36,403 nt of DNA, from contig QHZO01000057.1 in assembly GCA_003224695.1 (NCBI GenBank), positions 1 to 36,403 on the forward strand. The letters are read 5' to 3'. Positions 18,866 through 27,562 of this stretch are shown here, in pieces; the stretch's first letter is position 1; the number at the start of each line of letters is the position of its first letter. The stretch is from Acidobacteriota bacterium (GTDB taxonomy: Bacteria > Acidobacteriota > Terriglobia > UBA7540). The notes below the pieces were generated by a model, which worked only from the letters and a program-made list of their open reading frames with translations, ran no database searches and was not told the DNA's origin. The translations under genes were made by a program, and so were the position numbers.

Positions 18866-19381
18866 TCAGCTTTCCCAAAGGCTTGACACGGGCAGGGTGA
18901 GGCCGGGGAACAAAGGTGATTCGAGCTTGTCGTGGTAGGCCAAAGCGGCGGCGAGCTCGTATACCCCTTCGCGCAAGCGGAACATTTCGACCGTTCTTCC
19001 TTCGGGGTCAATCAGCCAGAATTCCGGGACGCCGTAACGCGCATACTGTTTGGCCTTGGTCTCGCGGTCCAGGCGCGCCGTGGATTCGGAAAGCACTTCC
19101 ACCACTAGGTCCGGAGGGCCGGTGAGGTATTTCTCGCCGATGATGTGAAGGCGGTCGCGCGAGATGAAGAGCAAATCCGGCTCCAGCACCGTCGAGCGGC
19201 TGAACACGATGTCCAGGGGGGCGACATACACTTCCCCTAATTGATGTTTCTCGGCGTGGTCCAACAGCCGGGCAGAGAGTTTTAAGAGGATCTTCTGGTG
19301 CAGTGGAATCGGCGCTGCAGTCACAATGAGTTCTCCATCTATGATCTCATAGCGGTTGCGGTCGGGCGGGATGGCCTCCAA
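18866..19381 (-). CDS. Uma2 family (DUF820, PD-(D/E)XK fold) protein
   Basis: YEIIDGELIVTAAP...LEPDLLFISRDR...GPPDLVVEVLSESTARLDRETKAKQYARYGVPEFWLIDPE. Conserved N-term RISTKFTYEDL extends upstream of the TTG start; true start uncertain. Confidence 0.85.
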   Translation of the reverse strand: MEAIPPDRNRYEIIDGELIVTAAPIPLHQKILLKLSARLLDHAEKHQLGEVYVAPLDIVFSRSTVLEPDLLFISRDRLHIIGEKYLTGPPDLVVEVLSESTARLDRETKAKQYARYGVPEFWLIDPEGRTVEMFRLREGVYELAAALAYHDKLESPLFPGLTLPVSSLWES

Positions 19382-19451
19382 ATCCTCGTAAGTGAACTTC
19401 GTCGAGATGCGTATGGGCGAAGTATAGCACGGGGGGCGGGGCCGGCTCTTT

Positions 19452-19546
19452 GATAGTAGAGGCGGATTTACGCCGCCATTCCCACCGTCAACTCGGCGAG
19501 TCCGTCGGCTGACGGATCGCCGCTACAGCCGAACTGACCCACTACC
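19452..19546. mobile_element. MITE-like element, mosaic copy 2 (95 bp)
   Basis: Right end reverse complement GGTAGTGGGTCAGTTCGGCTGTAGCGGCG matches the 7091 end; internal CCGTCGGCTGACGG palindrome; flanked by GGCTCTTT / GGCTCTTC. Confidence 0.6.
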
Positions 19547-19593
19547 GGCTCTTCGATTTGCATGAAAGATGGGCGAGTTATAGAATCCCGCGC

Positions 19594-20579
19594 ATGAAAA
19601 AACTATTCATCACCGCCATCGCGCTTTTTGGAATTTCTTTTGTCCTCACGGCGAGCGCGCCGGACAACCTCGGCTCGATCGAGCGGCTCGATCCGGGCCT
19701 CGACGCGTTCGTTCCGGCCGGGGCGAAACTCGAAGAACTGGGCACCTGCTGCAAGTGGACCGAAGGGCCGGTGTGGATTCACTCTGGGTTCGTGCTCTTC
19801 GCCGACATTCCGGGAAACCGCATCATGAAATGGACGCCTACGGCGGGCCGGAATCAGGCTCGAACGGCATGACGCTCGACCGCCAAGGCCGCTTGACCAT
19901 CGCCGGCCACGCGCAGCGCGATGTATATCGTCTCGAATCGCTCGCCAAGGGCGCGAAGATTACCATGCTCGCCGAGAAATACGAGGGGAAACGGCTGAGC
20001 AGCCCGAACGATTTGGTTTATCGTTCCGACGGCTCGCTCTATTTCACCGACCCGCCCTACGGCCTGCCCACGCAGAGCGATAACGACCCGCTCAAAAAAC
20101 TCCCATTCAACGGCGTCTATCGCATCCCGAAAGCTCTGTCGCACGCTGCGGGCGCGCCGCCTGACGACGCGCATCTCGAGCTCCTCATCCGCGACCTGAC
20201 GCGGCCGAACGGGATCGCCTTTTCGCCCGACGAAAAATATCTCTACATCGCCGTCTCGGATCCCGATCACAAAGTCTGGATGCGCTACGACGTCCAAAAA
20301 GACGGCAGCGTCGCGAACGGGAAAGTTTTTTGCGACGCCACTTCGGACACGGCTGACGGCCTGCCCGACGGCATGAAGCTCGATCAGAAAGGCAATATCT
20401 ATAGTGCCGCGCCCGGCGGCGTTTACATTATTTCGCCCGAAGGCAAGCACCTGGGGACCGTCAAGATGCCGGAAAAAACCGCAAACCTGAATTGGGGTGG
20501 CGACGGGCGCACGCTCTACATCACGGCCAGCACCAGCCTCTACCGTATCCGGCTGAAAATTCCCGGGGTAAGGCCGTAG
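19594..20579 (+). pseudogene. SMP-30/gluconolactonase/LRE family protein, disrupted
   Basis: N-term ORF to ...FADIPGNRIMKWTPTAG, then a different frame DAYGGPESGSNGMTLDRQGRLTIAGHAQRDVYRLE...LSSPNDLVYRSDGSLYFTDPPYGLP. Break near 19838-19850; intervening strand residues appear missing. Confidence 0.8.
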
Positions 20580-20597
20580 CCATTGGCCTAAGCTCTA

Positions 20598-20820
20598 TTA
20601 GGCCGTGACCTCGAACTCAGCGAGATCGCGGGTAATCCAGACATGCGGCAATCTGCGCTCGCGTGAGGTCAGGGAACTCTTGAATGATTGCTTCAGGCGT
20701 CTTGCCCGCCGCCAAATATCCGAGCACCAGGCTCACGGGGATGCGAGTGCCGCTCAAGCGCGGCTTGCCGCGCAGTATCGCCGGGTCGCTCGAAATGTAT
20801 TTTTTCCACTCGCCTTCCAT
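20598..20820 (-). pseudogene. DUF433 domain protein with C-terminal frameshift
   Basis: MEGEWKKYISSDPAILRGKPRLSGTRIPVSLVLGYLAAGKTPEAIIQEFPDLTRAQIAACLDYP, then stop; another frame restores RDLAEFEVTA ending at 20598. Break in the CG-rich run ~20627-20633. Confidence 0.75.
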
Positions 20821-20946
20821 CCGGTCCTCGTTTCTTTTCGCAGTATACCTCAGCCCCGCGCTGAATTGAACCCGCGAAATCTTGCGCCTTATCAGCGGCT
20901 GGCTGAAGGTATGCGGGGTCCAATGCGCGCAGAGCGGCTGTGCGCC

Positions 20947-22050
20947 TTAAACTTCCTCGACCTCGCAGGACTCCGAAAGCTCTTCGAGGAATTCCGGTTT
21001 TAGGTGTCGGATGAAGGGCTCAGCTTGCTTCAAGCGCTCACGCAGGCTGGAAAAAGAGATAAAGCGGCAGACATCGGAGAGAGGTGGCGAGAGCCGAGTG
21101 AACGTAGGCCGGTTGACCTCATCGATGACCTTTTGGCGCCGGTCATCCGGTGCGACCAGGTAAAGCGGGATGTTCAGGTTGGGTTGCATTGCGAGAAGGT
21201 CTGACATGCGGAGGAGGCCAGAATAGATCGAAGTCGTGCTTTCAATCTCAAACGCCGCGACGATGGCGTTGGTCCTCAGCCACAGTACATCGATCAGCTC
21301 AATTGTTCTGTTTGTTGCCTCGTCGAATTGAAGTGGAAGCTCCCGCTTCAGCCGAGGGAGCTCTTCAAATTTCTTACCCCGCACCTCCCGCGTTCTGTCG
21401 TTTCTTGCCACCCAGACGTCAAACCCCATGTCCGACCCTAGCTTGAGCAGCAGCCACTGAATCTCGGCGTGATCGGTCGGTTGCTTCGTCGGCTCGGAAA
21501 CAGCGCTTGAAACCGCGTCGCCTTCAGGGACCGTGACCGACCCAATTTTTGCTTTCAGCGCCTTCGGCCTTCGCGCCAGCTTGGCAGGGTCTACGGGCCG
21601 TGAGATAGGGTTTCCTTTTGCCTCGATGAGTGCGTCTAAGACGACTCGACCGTCCGACAACTTCCATTTAGCCGGTGAACCGCGAACGTGGCCTGTCCAC
21701 GCCAACGCGCTCGTTAGGTCACGAAAGATGCTGAGGCGGTCGCGAAGCTCGTGCACGGGAACCGCGGTGTCGGGAGACAGAGCAACCACGCTTCTAACCT
21801 TAAGTCGGCAGGGGAAGTCCTCGTCCTTCCATATGGGGGTTGAATCCTTAAAGGGAGGAGAGACCACTTCCAGGGCACCGATAAAACGGGAAATACCCGT
21901 CAAGTAGCAGAGCAGGTAATCGCCAGGCTTGATCTTCTGAACCGTCGCCCACCGACTTTCGCGGAACCCGGATACGGTCCCCCCAGCTTGGATAAATTCG
22001 TTCCACGTGACGCCCGTGAACAAGTCAAGCCAGAACGCAGGGGGATTCAT
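20947..22050 (-). CDS. EVE (PUA-like) domain protein with C-terminal PD-(D/E)XK-like nuclease domain
   Basis: N-term FWLDLFTGVTWNEFIQAGGTVSGFRESRWATVQKIKPGDYLLCYLTGISRFIGALEVVS; C-term IELIDVLWLRTNAIVAAFEIESTTSIYSGLLRMSDLLAMQPNLNIPLYLVAPDDRRQKVIDEVNRPTF (D...ExE pattern). Confidence 0.7.
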   Translation of the reverse strand: MNPPAFWLDLFTGVTWNEFIQAGGTVSGFRESRWATVQKIKPGDYLLCYLTGISRFIGALEVVSPPFKDSTPIWKDEDFPCRLKVRSVVALSPDTAVPVHELRDRLSIFRDLTSALAWTGHVRGSPAKWKLSDGRVVLDALIEAKGNPISRPVDPAKLARRPKALKAKIGSVTVPEGDAVSSAVSEPTKQPTDHAEIQWLLLKLGSDMGFDVWVARNDRTREVRGKKFEELPRLKRELPLQFDEATNRTIELIDVLWLRTNAIVAAFEIESTTSIYSGLLRMSDLLAMQPNLNIPLYLVAPDDRRQKVIDEVNRPTFTRLSPPLSDVCRFISFSSLRERLKQAEPFIRHLKPEFLEELSESCEVEEV

Positions 22051-22167
22051 GGCGGTTGAAGTATCTTAACACAACAGTGCTCAGACCAGGGTCCTGGACT
22101 TCTTTGCGGCGAATACTGAACCGAGGTCTTCCATGCTCCCAAACATTGACTGGTATAATTGGGCGCG

Positions 22168-23595
22168 ATGGCGCGGGCGATGCAGCAGGTTACCGTTGTT
22201 GGCGGGGGGCTGGCGGGCTCGGAGGCGGCGTGGCAATTGGCGCAGCGCGGCGTGCCCGTGAGGCTTTACGAAATGCGGCCCGCGCGCCCGACGCCCGCGC
22301 ACAAAACCGACCGGCTCGCGGAACTGGTCTGCTCGAACTCGCTCAAATCAAACGCGCCGGATTCGGCCTCGGGCCTGCTCAAAGAGGAATTACGCCGGGC
22401 GGGCTCGCTGCTGATTCAACTCGCCGATGAAAACGCGGTTCCCGGGGGCACGGCGCTGACGGTTGACCGTGACCGCTTCGCTCAGGCAGTGACCGAAACA
22501 ATTTCCGGACATCCGCGCATTGAAATTCGGCGGGAAGAATTCTGCGGGCTAACTGGGGTACAAGTTCGAGAGTCGGCAGTCGGGAATCGGGAGTCGGGCA
22601 CAATGCTCATCGCCACCGGGCCGCTGACCTCCGACGCGCTTGTCATGGAGCTTCAAGCGCTCACCGGCAGCGAGCACCTGTCTTTTTACGACGCCATCAG
22701 CCCCATCGTGGACGCTGAGACTTTGAACATCGAGCGGCTGTTTCGCGCCTCGCGCTACGGCAAAGGCGGAGAGGATTATCTGAACGCGCCGATGACGAAG
22801 GTTGAGTACGTCGCCTTCTACGAAGCGTTGATCGGCGCCGAGGAGGTAGCCGCGCACGAGTTTGAAGACCGGAAATACTTCGAGGCCTGCCTGCCGATTG
22901 AAGAACTCGCGCGGCGTGGCGTGGACACGCTGCGCTTCGGCCCGATGAAACCGGTGGGCTTGCGCGACCCGCGCACCGGCCGCGAAGCTTACGCGGTGGT
23001 GCAGCTCCGCACGGAGAATCTGCGCTTTTCAAGTTACAACTTGGTGGGTTTCCAGAATCATTTGAAATTCCCCGAGCAGAAGCGAATCCTGCGGATGATT
23101 CCGGGCCTGGAAAACGCGGAATTTTTGCGCTACGGCCAGATCCATCGCAACACCTATGTGAACGCGCCCAAGCTTCTCAATCCCGACCTGAGCCTGCGTG
23201 AAGTGCCGGAGGTCTTCATTGCCGGGCAGCTCTCGGGTGTCGAAGGCTACGTCGAATGTATCGCCACAGGGCTGCTGGCGGGGAGGGCCATGGCGGCGCG
23301 TGCGCTCGGGGAAGCGTTTGGCTCGCCGCCACGGACCACCGCGCTCGGCTCGCTCATCCATTACATCACGCACGCCGACGCCGCGAATTACCAGCCCGCG
23401 AACATTGCGTTTGACCTCTTACCGCCCGTCGAAGGTTTGTCGCGCGCGATGGCCCGCGACCGGCGGACGCGGCGAGAGGCACAGTGCCGGCGCGCTCTCG
23501 ACGACATTCGCTGCTGGCTTGATGACCAGGCCGCGGGGCGAGGGCCCTCTGCCGTCCTCGCGCCTCGAGCTTCGGAAGCGCAGGCGACTCCATGA
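22168..23595 (+). CDS. trmFO: methylenetetrahydrofolate--tRNA-(uracil-5-)-methyltransferase TrmFO
   Basis: VTVVGGGLAGSEAAWQLAQRGVPVRLYEMRP, ELVCSNSLKSNAPDSASGLLKEE, PGGTALTVDRDRFA, IATGPLTSDAL, FSSYNLVGFQNHLKFPEQKR, GQLSGVEGYVECIATGLLAG. Confidence 0.95.
   Translation: MARAMQQVTVVGGGLAGSEAAWQLAQRGVPVRLYEMRPARPTPAHKTDRLAELVCSNSLKSNAPDSASGLLKEELRRAGSLLIQLADENAVPGGTALTVDRDRFAQAVTETISGHPRIEIRREEFCGLTGVQVRESAVGNRESGTMLIATGPLTSDALVMELQALTGSEHLSFYDAISPIVDAETLNIERLFRASRYGKGGEDYLNAPMTKVEYVAFYEALIGAEEVAAHEFEDRKYFEACLPIEELARRGVDTLRFGPMKPVGLRDPRTGREAYAVVQLRTENLRFSSYNLVGFQNHLKFPEQKRILRMIPGLENAEFLRYGQIHRNTYVNAPKLLNPDLSLREVPEVFIAGQLSGVEGYVECIATGLLAGRAMAARALGEAFGSPPRTTALGSLIHYITHADAANYQPANIAFDLLPPVEGLSRAMARDRRTRREAQCRRALDDIRCWLDDQAAGRGPSAVLAPRASEAQATP
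22571..22598 (+). repeat. heptamer tandem repeat inside trmFO
   Basis: AGTCGGC AGTCGGG AATCGGG AGTCGGG, encoding RESAVGNRESG. Confidence 0.8.
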
Positions 23596-25025
23596 AGAGG
23601 AAGGGCCTTAGAGCAAGCGTCTGCGGACTCTTAGGATTGGTTGCTTTCGCGTGGGCGGCTTCGACTGCCGCGGCTTATTCCGTGCTCTCGCACGAAGCCA
23701 TCGTGGATTCTCTTTGGCCCACGGAAATCCGCAGGCTGCTTTTGCGGCGGTTCCCTTTGGCAACCGACGCCCAGTTGCGGGGAGCGCACGCTTACGCCTA
23801 CGGCGGGTGCATCATTCAGGATCTCGGCTACTATCCATTCGGCAACCGCTTCTTTAGCGGCCTCACGCATTACGTGCGGACCGGTGACTTTGTCGCGGCC
23901 ATGCTCGCCGATGCGCGCGACGTGAATGAATACGCTTTCGCGCTCGGAGCGCTGTCCCACTACGCGGCCGACTATGAGGGCCACCCCTTGGCGGTCAATC
24001 GCGCGGTGCCGCTCGTCTATCCCCGGCTCGCCAAAAAGTACGGCGACCAGGTCACCTTCGCCGACGACCCGAAGGCGCACGTGATGGTGGAGTTCTCCTT
24101 TGACGTGGTGCGCGTGGCGGGCTCGGGTTACCTGCCGCGGACCTACAACGACTTTATCGGATTCCAGGTGTCGCGCGGCTTGGTCGAGCGCGCGTTCAAA
24201 GAAACCTATGGCCTCGAGATGAGCGACCTCTTCGACGACGAGGACTTGGCGTTCGAGACCTACCGCCGGGCGGCGAGCGAAATCATTCCCCGCCTGACTC
24301 AAGCCGCCTGGAAGAAACGGCAGAGCGAAATTCTGAAAGTGGACCCGCAGGCCACGCGCGACGAATTCGTCTTCAAGCTTACCAGACAGGATTACGAGGG
24401 CGAATGGGGGAATGATTATCGCAAACCCGAGTTTGCTCACTGGCGCGAGCGTTTGCGGCGCGCGCGGCCGGCTCTGATTACGCGCGTGCTGGTTTTCATC
24501 TTCCAGCTCGTTCCGAAAGTGGGACCACTCGAAACGCTCTCGTTCCGAGTACCCTCGCCCGAGGCCGAGCAACTCTTCACGCAAAGCTACCAGGCGACCT
24601 TGGATTATTACCGAAGCCTTGTCGAGCGTACGGGAGAATTGCCGCGATCCGAGGTTGCTCAGGCCCCCGCGGTAGTCGGGGGGCTGAATCTCGCCAACGA
24701 TAACTTGGACACGGGCCAGCCGACGCGCCTCGGCGAATACCCGCTCGCCGACAAAACCTATGCGAAGCTTCTCGACGAATCAAGCGACCGCGGCTTCCGG
24801 ACGGTTCCCCCCGCGCTGCGCGAAGACATCCTGGCGTTTTATGCCGCGCCCCACCCCACGGTGGCCGGCGGGCGCGACCCGAAGCGGTGGAATAAAACCG
24901 AGCACGAACTGAAGGAGCTTCAGGCGACGGGAAAAACGGCGCACGCGGCGGGTGTTATCCGTCGCCCAACGGCAAGCAATAAGGGGGAGATGCCTAGCGG
25001 TCGGCCGTCGCAAATGAGCCCGTAG
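23592..25025 (+). CDS. zinc-dependent phospholipase C family protein
   Basis: ATGA overlap with trmFO; signal peptide; YSVLSHEAIVDSLW, GAHAYAYGGCIIQDLGYYPFGNRFFSGLTHYVRTGDF, ALGALSHYAADYEGHPLAVNRAVP His/Asp-rich motifs. Confidence 0.8.
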   Translation: MKRKGLRASVCGLLGLVAFAWAASTAAAYSVLSHEAIVDSLWPTEIRRLLLRRFPLATDAQLRGAHAYAYGGCIIQDLGYYPFGNRFFSGLTHYVRTGDFVAAMLADARDVNEYAFALGALSHYAADYEGHPLAVNRAVPLVYPRLAKKYGDQVTFADDPKAHVMVEFSFDVVRVAGSGYLPRTYNDFIGFQVSRGLVERAFKETYGLEMSDLFDDEDLAFETYRRAASEIIPRLTQAAWKKRQSEILKVDPQATRDEFVFKLTRQDYEGEWGNDYRKPEFAHWRERLRRARPALITRVLVFIFQLVPKVGPLETLSFRVPSPEAEQLFTQSYQATLDYYRSLVERTGELPRSEVAQAPAVVGGLNLANDNLDTGQPTRLGEYPLADKTYAKLLDESSDRGFRTVPPALREDILAFYAAPHPTVAGGRDPKRWNKTEHELKELQATGKTAHAAGVIRRPTASNKGEMPSGRPSQMSP

Positions 25026-25051
25026 TGGCGGGTCTTAGACCCTCCCCTGCG

Positions 25052-25086
25052 AGCTGACGACTGAAAGCTGATGGCTGAAGGCTGAA
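25052..25086 (+). repeat. degenerate heptamer tandem repeat abutting xerC/D start
   Basis: AGCTGAC GACTGAA AGCTGAT GGCTGAA GGCTGAA then A-ATG. Confidence 0.65.
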
Positions 25087-25087
25087 A

Positions 25088-26017
25088 ATGGACGAATGGA
25101 TTGAGCGTTACATCCGTTACCTGCGCATCGAGCGCAACGCTTCCCCGCACACTATCCGCAATTATGCGAGCGACCTCCGGCAATTCCGCGATTACCTGGC
25201 CGAAGCAGGCGGCGCCCCGGCGGGAGTGGGCGGCGGGAAAATCCCGAGAGTTGATCAGCTTGCGGTGCGCGGATTCATGGCTCGCCTCTACGAGCGCGAG
25301 AAGAAGAAGGCTTCGATTGCCCGCAAACTTTCCGCCGTGCGGGCCTTCTTCAAGTTCCTGGCAAGAGAGCAGGTGATTCGCACCAGCCCCGCCGCCGCGG
25401 TCTCCTCCCCCAAGCTCGATAAGCATCTGCCGCGCATTCTCTCCGAGGAAGAAATGAACCGCTTCCTCGACCAGATGGCTCAGGCGGCGAAAAACGGTCC
25501 GTCAACTGACGGACTCGCGCGCGACCGGGCAATTCTCGAGATGCTTTACGCCTCCGGCCTGCGCGTCAGCGAGCTTGTGGGGCTTGACTTGCGGAGCCTC
25601 AACTTCGATGACGGCGTGGTGCTGGTGCGCGGCAAAGGCCGCAAGGAGCGCATCGTGCCCTTCGGCGCGAAGGCCAAGGACGCGCTCGCCGCTTACCTGC
25701 CGGTTCGTGAAAAAATTCTGGCCGAAACCAAGACCCGCTCGCCGGCAATGTTTCTAAACGCGCGAGGCGGGCGGCTGACCACTCGATCGGTGGACCGGCT
25801 GGTGAAAAAATACATCCGCGCGCTTGGCGTGAACGTCAAGGCAAGCCCGCACTCGCTCCGCCACGCCTTTGCCTCCCACCTGCTTGACGAAGGCGCCGAC
25901 CTCCGCGCCATCCAGGAGATGCTTGGGCACGAAAGCCTGGCCACCACGCAGAAATACACGCAAGTCTCAATCAAGCATTTGATGGAAGTCTACGACAAAA
26001 CCCACCCGAAGGCATGA
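25088..26017 (+). CDS. site-specific tyrosine recombinase XerC/XerD family
   Basis: MDEWIERYIRYLRIERNASPHTIRNYASDLRQF; LYASGLRVSELVGLDL; HSLRHAFASHLLDEGADLRAIQEMLGHESLATTQKYTQV (R, HxxR, H, Y catalytic set). Confidence 0.93.
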   Translation: MDEWIERYIRYLRIERNASPHTIRNYASDLRQFRDYLAEAGGAPAGVGGGKIPRVDQLAVRGFMARLYEREKKKASIARKLSAVRAFFKFLAREQVIRTSPAAAVSSPKLDKHLPRILSEEEMNRFLDQMAQAAKNGPSTDGLARDRAILEMLYASGLRVSELVGLDLRSLNFDDGVVLVRGKGRKERIVPFGAKAKDALAAYLPVREKILAETKTRSPAMFLNARGGRLTTRSVDRLVKKYIRALGVNVKASPHSLRHAFASHLLDEGADLRAIQEMLGHESLATTQKYTQVSIKHLMEVYDKTHPKA

Positions 26018-26057
26018 GCGCGCGCCGCTTCCGGCGATAGCAACGCGGAACAAAACG

Positions 26058-27554
26058 CTAAGGCAGAAATATACTGAACCCGGTTTCACCCGACGGGGAG
26101 TCCTTCAACTGATAGTCGCTCAGCCGGATGCCGTCAATCTGGAGTTCGCTCCGATAGCGCGGCGAATCCTCCCAGTTTGTGAAGATGGTGAGAGGCGTTC
26201 CCGGGCACAGCCGTGGACGATAATTGGGGTCTCCTGCCCCACCCCAATCCCAAAAACCCAACGGCGCCGTCTGAACAGGATTGAGCCCAATGTCAGCTTG
26301 ACCTGAACCAGGGTTCCAGAAATTCCCCCCATAGAGGATCGTTCCGGGCGGAAGCGGTGGCTCCTTCTTCTGAGGGTTACAAGTCAGCTCGTCCGACTTG
26401 GCGCTCACCAGGAAGTAAGGGGTTTTTAAGGGAAAAGTGCACAATATCACGCCTTGAAACATAGGTGAAAACGAACACCGGCCCTCTCCCGGCACTGCGA
26501 ATGGGCCGGCCTGGGTGACTATGTGTGTCATTTCCCTGGAGTGAGCGGGCGCGAGGCCAAAAGTAATGTGGAGCTTGACCGGCGCAGACCGCACTCGCTC
26601 GAAGAAGCCTCGGTCAATGCTGATGTCGATCTGGGAGCGCTCGCGATTGGCCAGCAGAACCCTATCCCCGCCGTGCCAACCGGAGCTCCATGGCGGCTCA
26701 CCCGGTGCTTGGATTCGCTCCAAAAGTCCTGCCATTTCTAGGAAGCCGCCTTCATGCGAGGCGAGCTTTGCGGGATCGAAAGCCAACTGTACCGTCAATT
26801 GCTGCCCTGCCTTCGGCTGCGGGTAGGCGCGTTCAATGAACATCTTGTATGGTGTTACGAGCACGATCAGCGGGACAACGACTGCAGCGCCGACGAACAG
26901 AAGGCGGGAGCGAGCGGTGCTACGGCGGGAATACTGCAAGAGCACCACTGCGACGCCTGTGCCAACAGGTACCAGAAACTCAAGCGAGCCCGGAACCGAG
27001 CTGATTCCAGAGACCCCTGCGGCTGGCACGAGCTCATGAACGGCTCCGAGGACGTATGGCAATAAAAGGAACAGACCCAAAACAGCCACTACGAACTGTC
27101 CGATGCTCGCCGTAACAGTCGCGAGGGCTGCCACCGGCAGGACGAGTGTCAAAACCCAAAGCAACTGGAGCCAGAGTAACCCTCGAACATACAAGGTTGG
27201 CGGGTAGCCAGCCGCGCGCAACAGAAAAAGCTGAAGGATCAAGAGCGGAACATTGAAGAACACAAGCGCGAATAGGAGCTTGGCCGCCAGCAGCTTCTTC
27301 CACTCGTAAGGCCGCGTCACCCAGAATTGCCGGTCGCCGACCAGACTCTCGGCTTGCACCTCCCTTAGGATGACAAAGCCCCAGGCGAAAACCACCAGTG
27401 CGGACAGAGGAAACAAGAGTAAAAGCCCGTTGGAGCCGTTTGCCGAGGCCCTGAACCGTTCTACTTCCCCCCGCGCATATGCCACGACGAGCGCGAGGGA
27501 GAGAACAATCTCCGGCCAGTGCTGGCGAACGTCTTTCCGGAAGATGTGCACCAT
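26058..27554 (-). CDS. ABC-2 type membrane permease-like protein
   Basis: MVHIFRKDVRQHWPEIVLSLALVVAYARGEVE; six or so hydrophobic segments; directly downstream of an ABC ATPase gene. Confidence 0.78.
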   Translation of the reverse strand: MVHIFRKDVRQHWPEIVLSLALVVAYARGEVERFRASANGSNGLLLLFPLSALVVFAWGFVILREVQAESLVGDRQFWVTRPYEWKKLLAAKLLFALVFFNVPLLILQLFLLRAAGYPPTLYVRGLLWLQLLWVLTLVLPVAALATVTASIGQFVVAVLGLFLLLPYVLGAVHELVPAAGVSGISSVPGSLEFLVPVGTGVAVVLLQYSRRSTARSRLLFVGAAVVVPLIVLVTPYKMFIERAYPQPKAGQQLTVQLAFDPAKLASHEGGFLEMAGLLERIQAPGEPPWSSGWHGGDRVLLANRERSQIDISIDRGFFERVRSAPVKLHITFGLAPAHSREMTHIVTQAGPFAVPGEGRCSFSPMFQGVILCTFPLKTPYFLVSAKSDELTCNPQKKEPPLPPGTILYGGNFWNPGSGQADIGLNPVQTAPLGFWDWGGAGDPNYRPRLCPGTPLTIFTNWEDSPRYRSELQIDGIRLSDYQLKDSPSGETGFSIFLP

Positions 27555-27562
27555 TTGATTCT

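Noticed and set aside
17038-19011. 657-aa minus ORF across the cyclase gene
   Set aside because: Antisense to a gene with clear cyclase/HD motifs; low-complexity, no domain signatures.
19382-19420. Leaderless ATA start for the Uma2-family gene (RISTKFTYEDL after TATACT)
   Set aside because: The upstream extension is plausible, but an ATA start is too speculative without transcript or peptide data.
18866-20820. Uma2 plus DUF433 as a toxin-antitoxin pair
   Set aside because: They are separated by the SMP-30 gene, DUF433 is frameshifted, and no known pairing supports it.
23631-24584. 317-aa minus ORF under the phospholipase-type gene
   Set aside because: Antisense shadow; the + strand protein has signal peptide, His motifs and ATGA coupling to trmFO.
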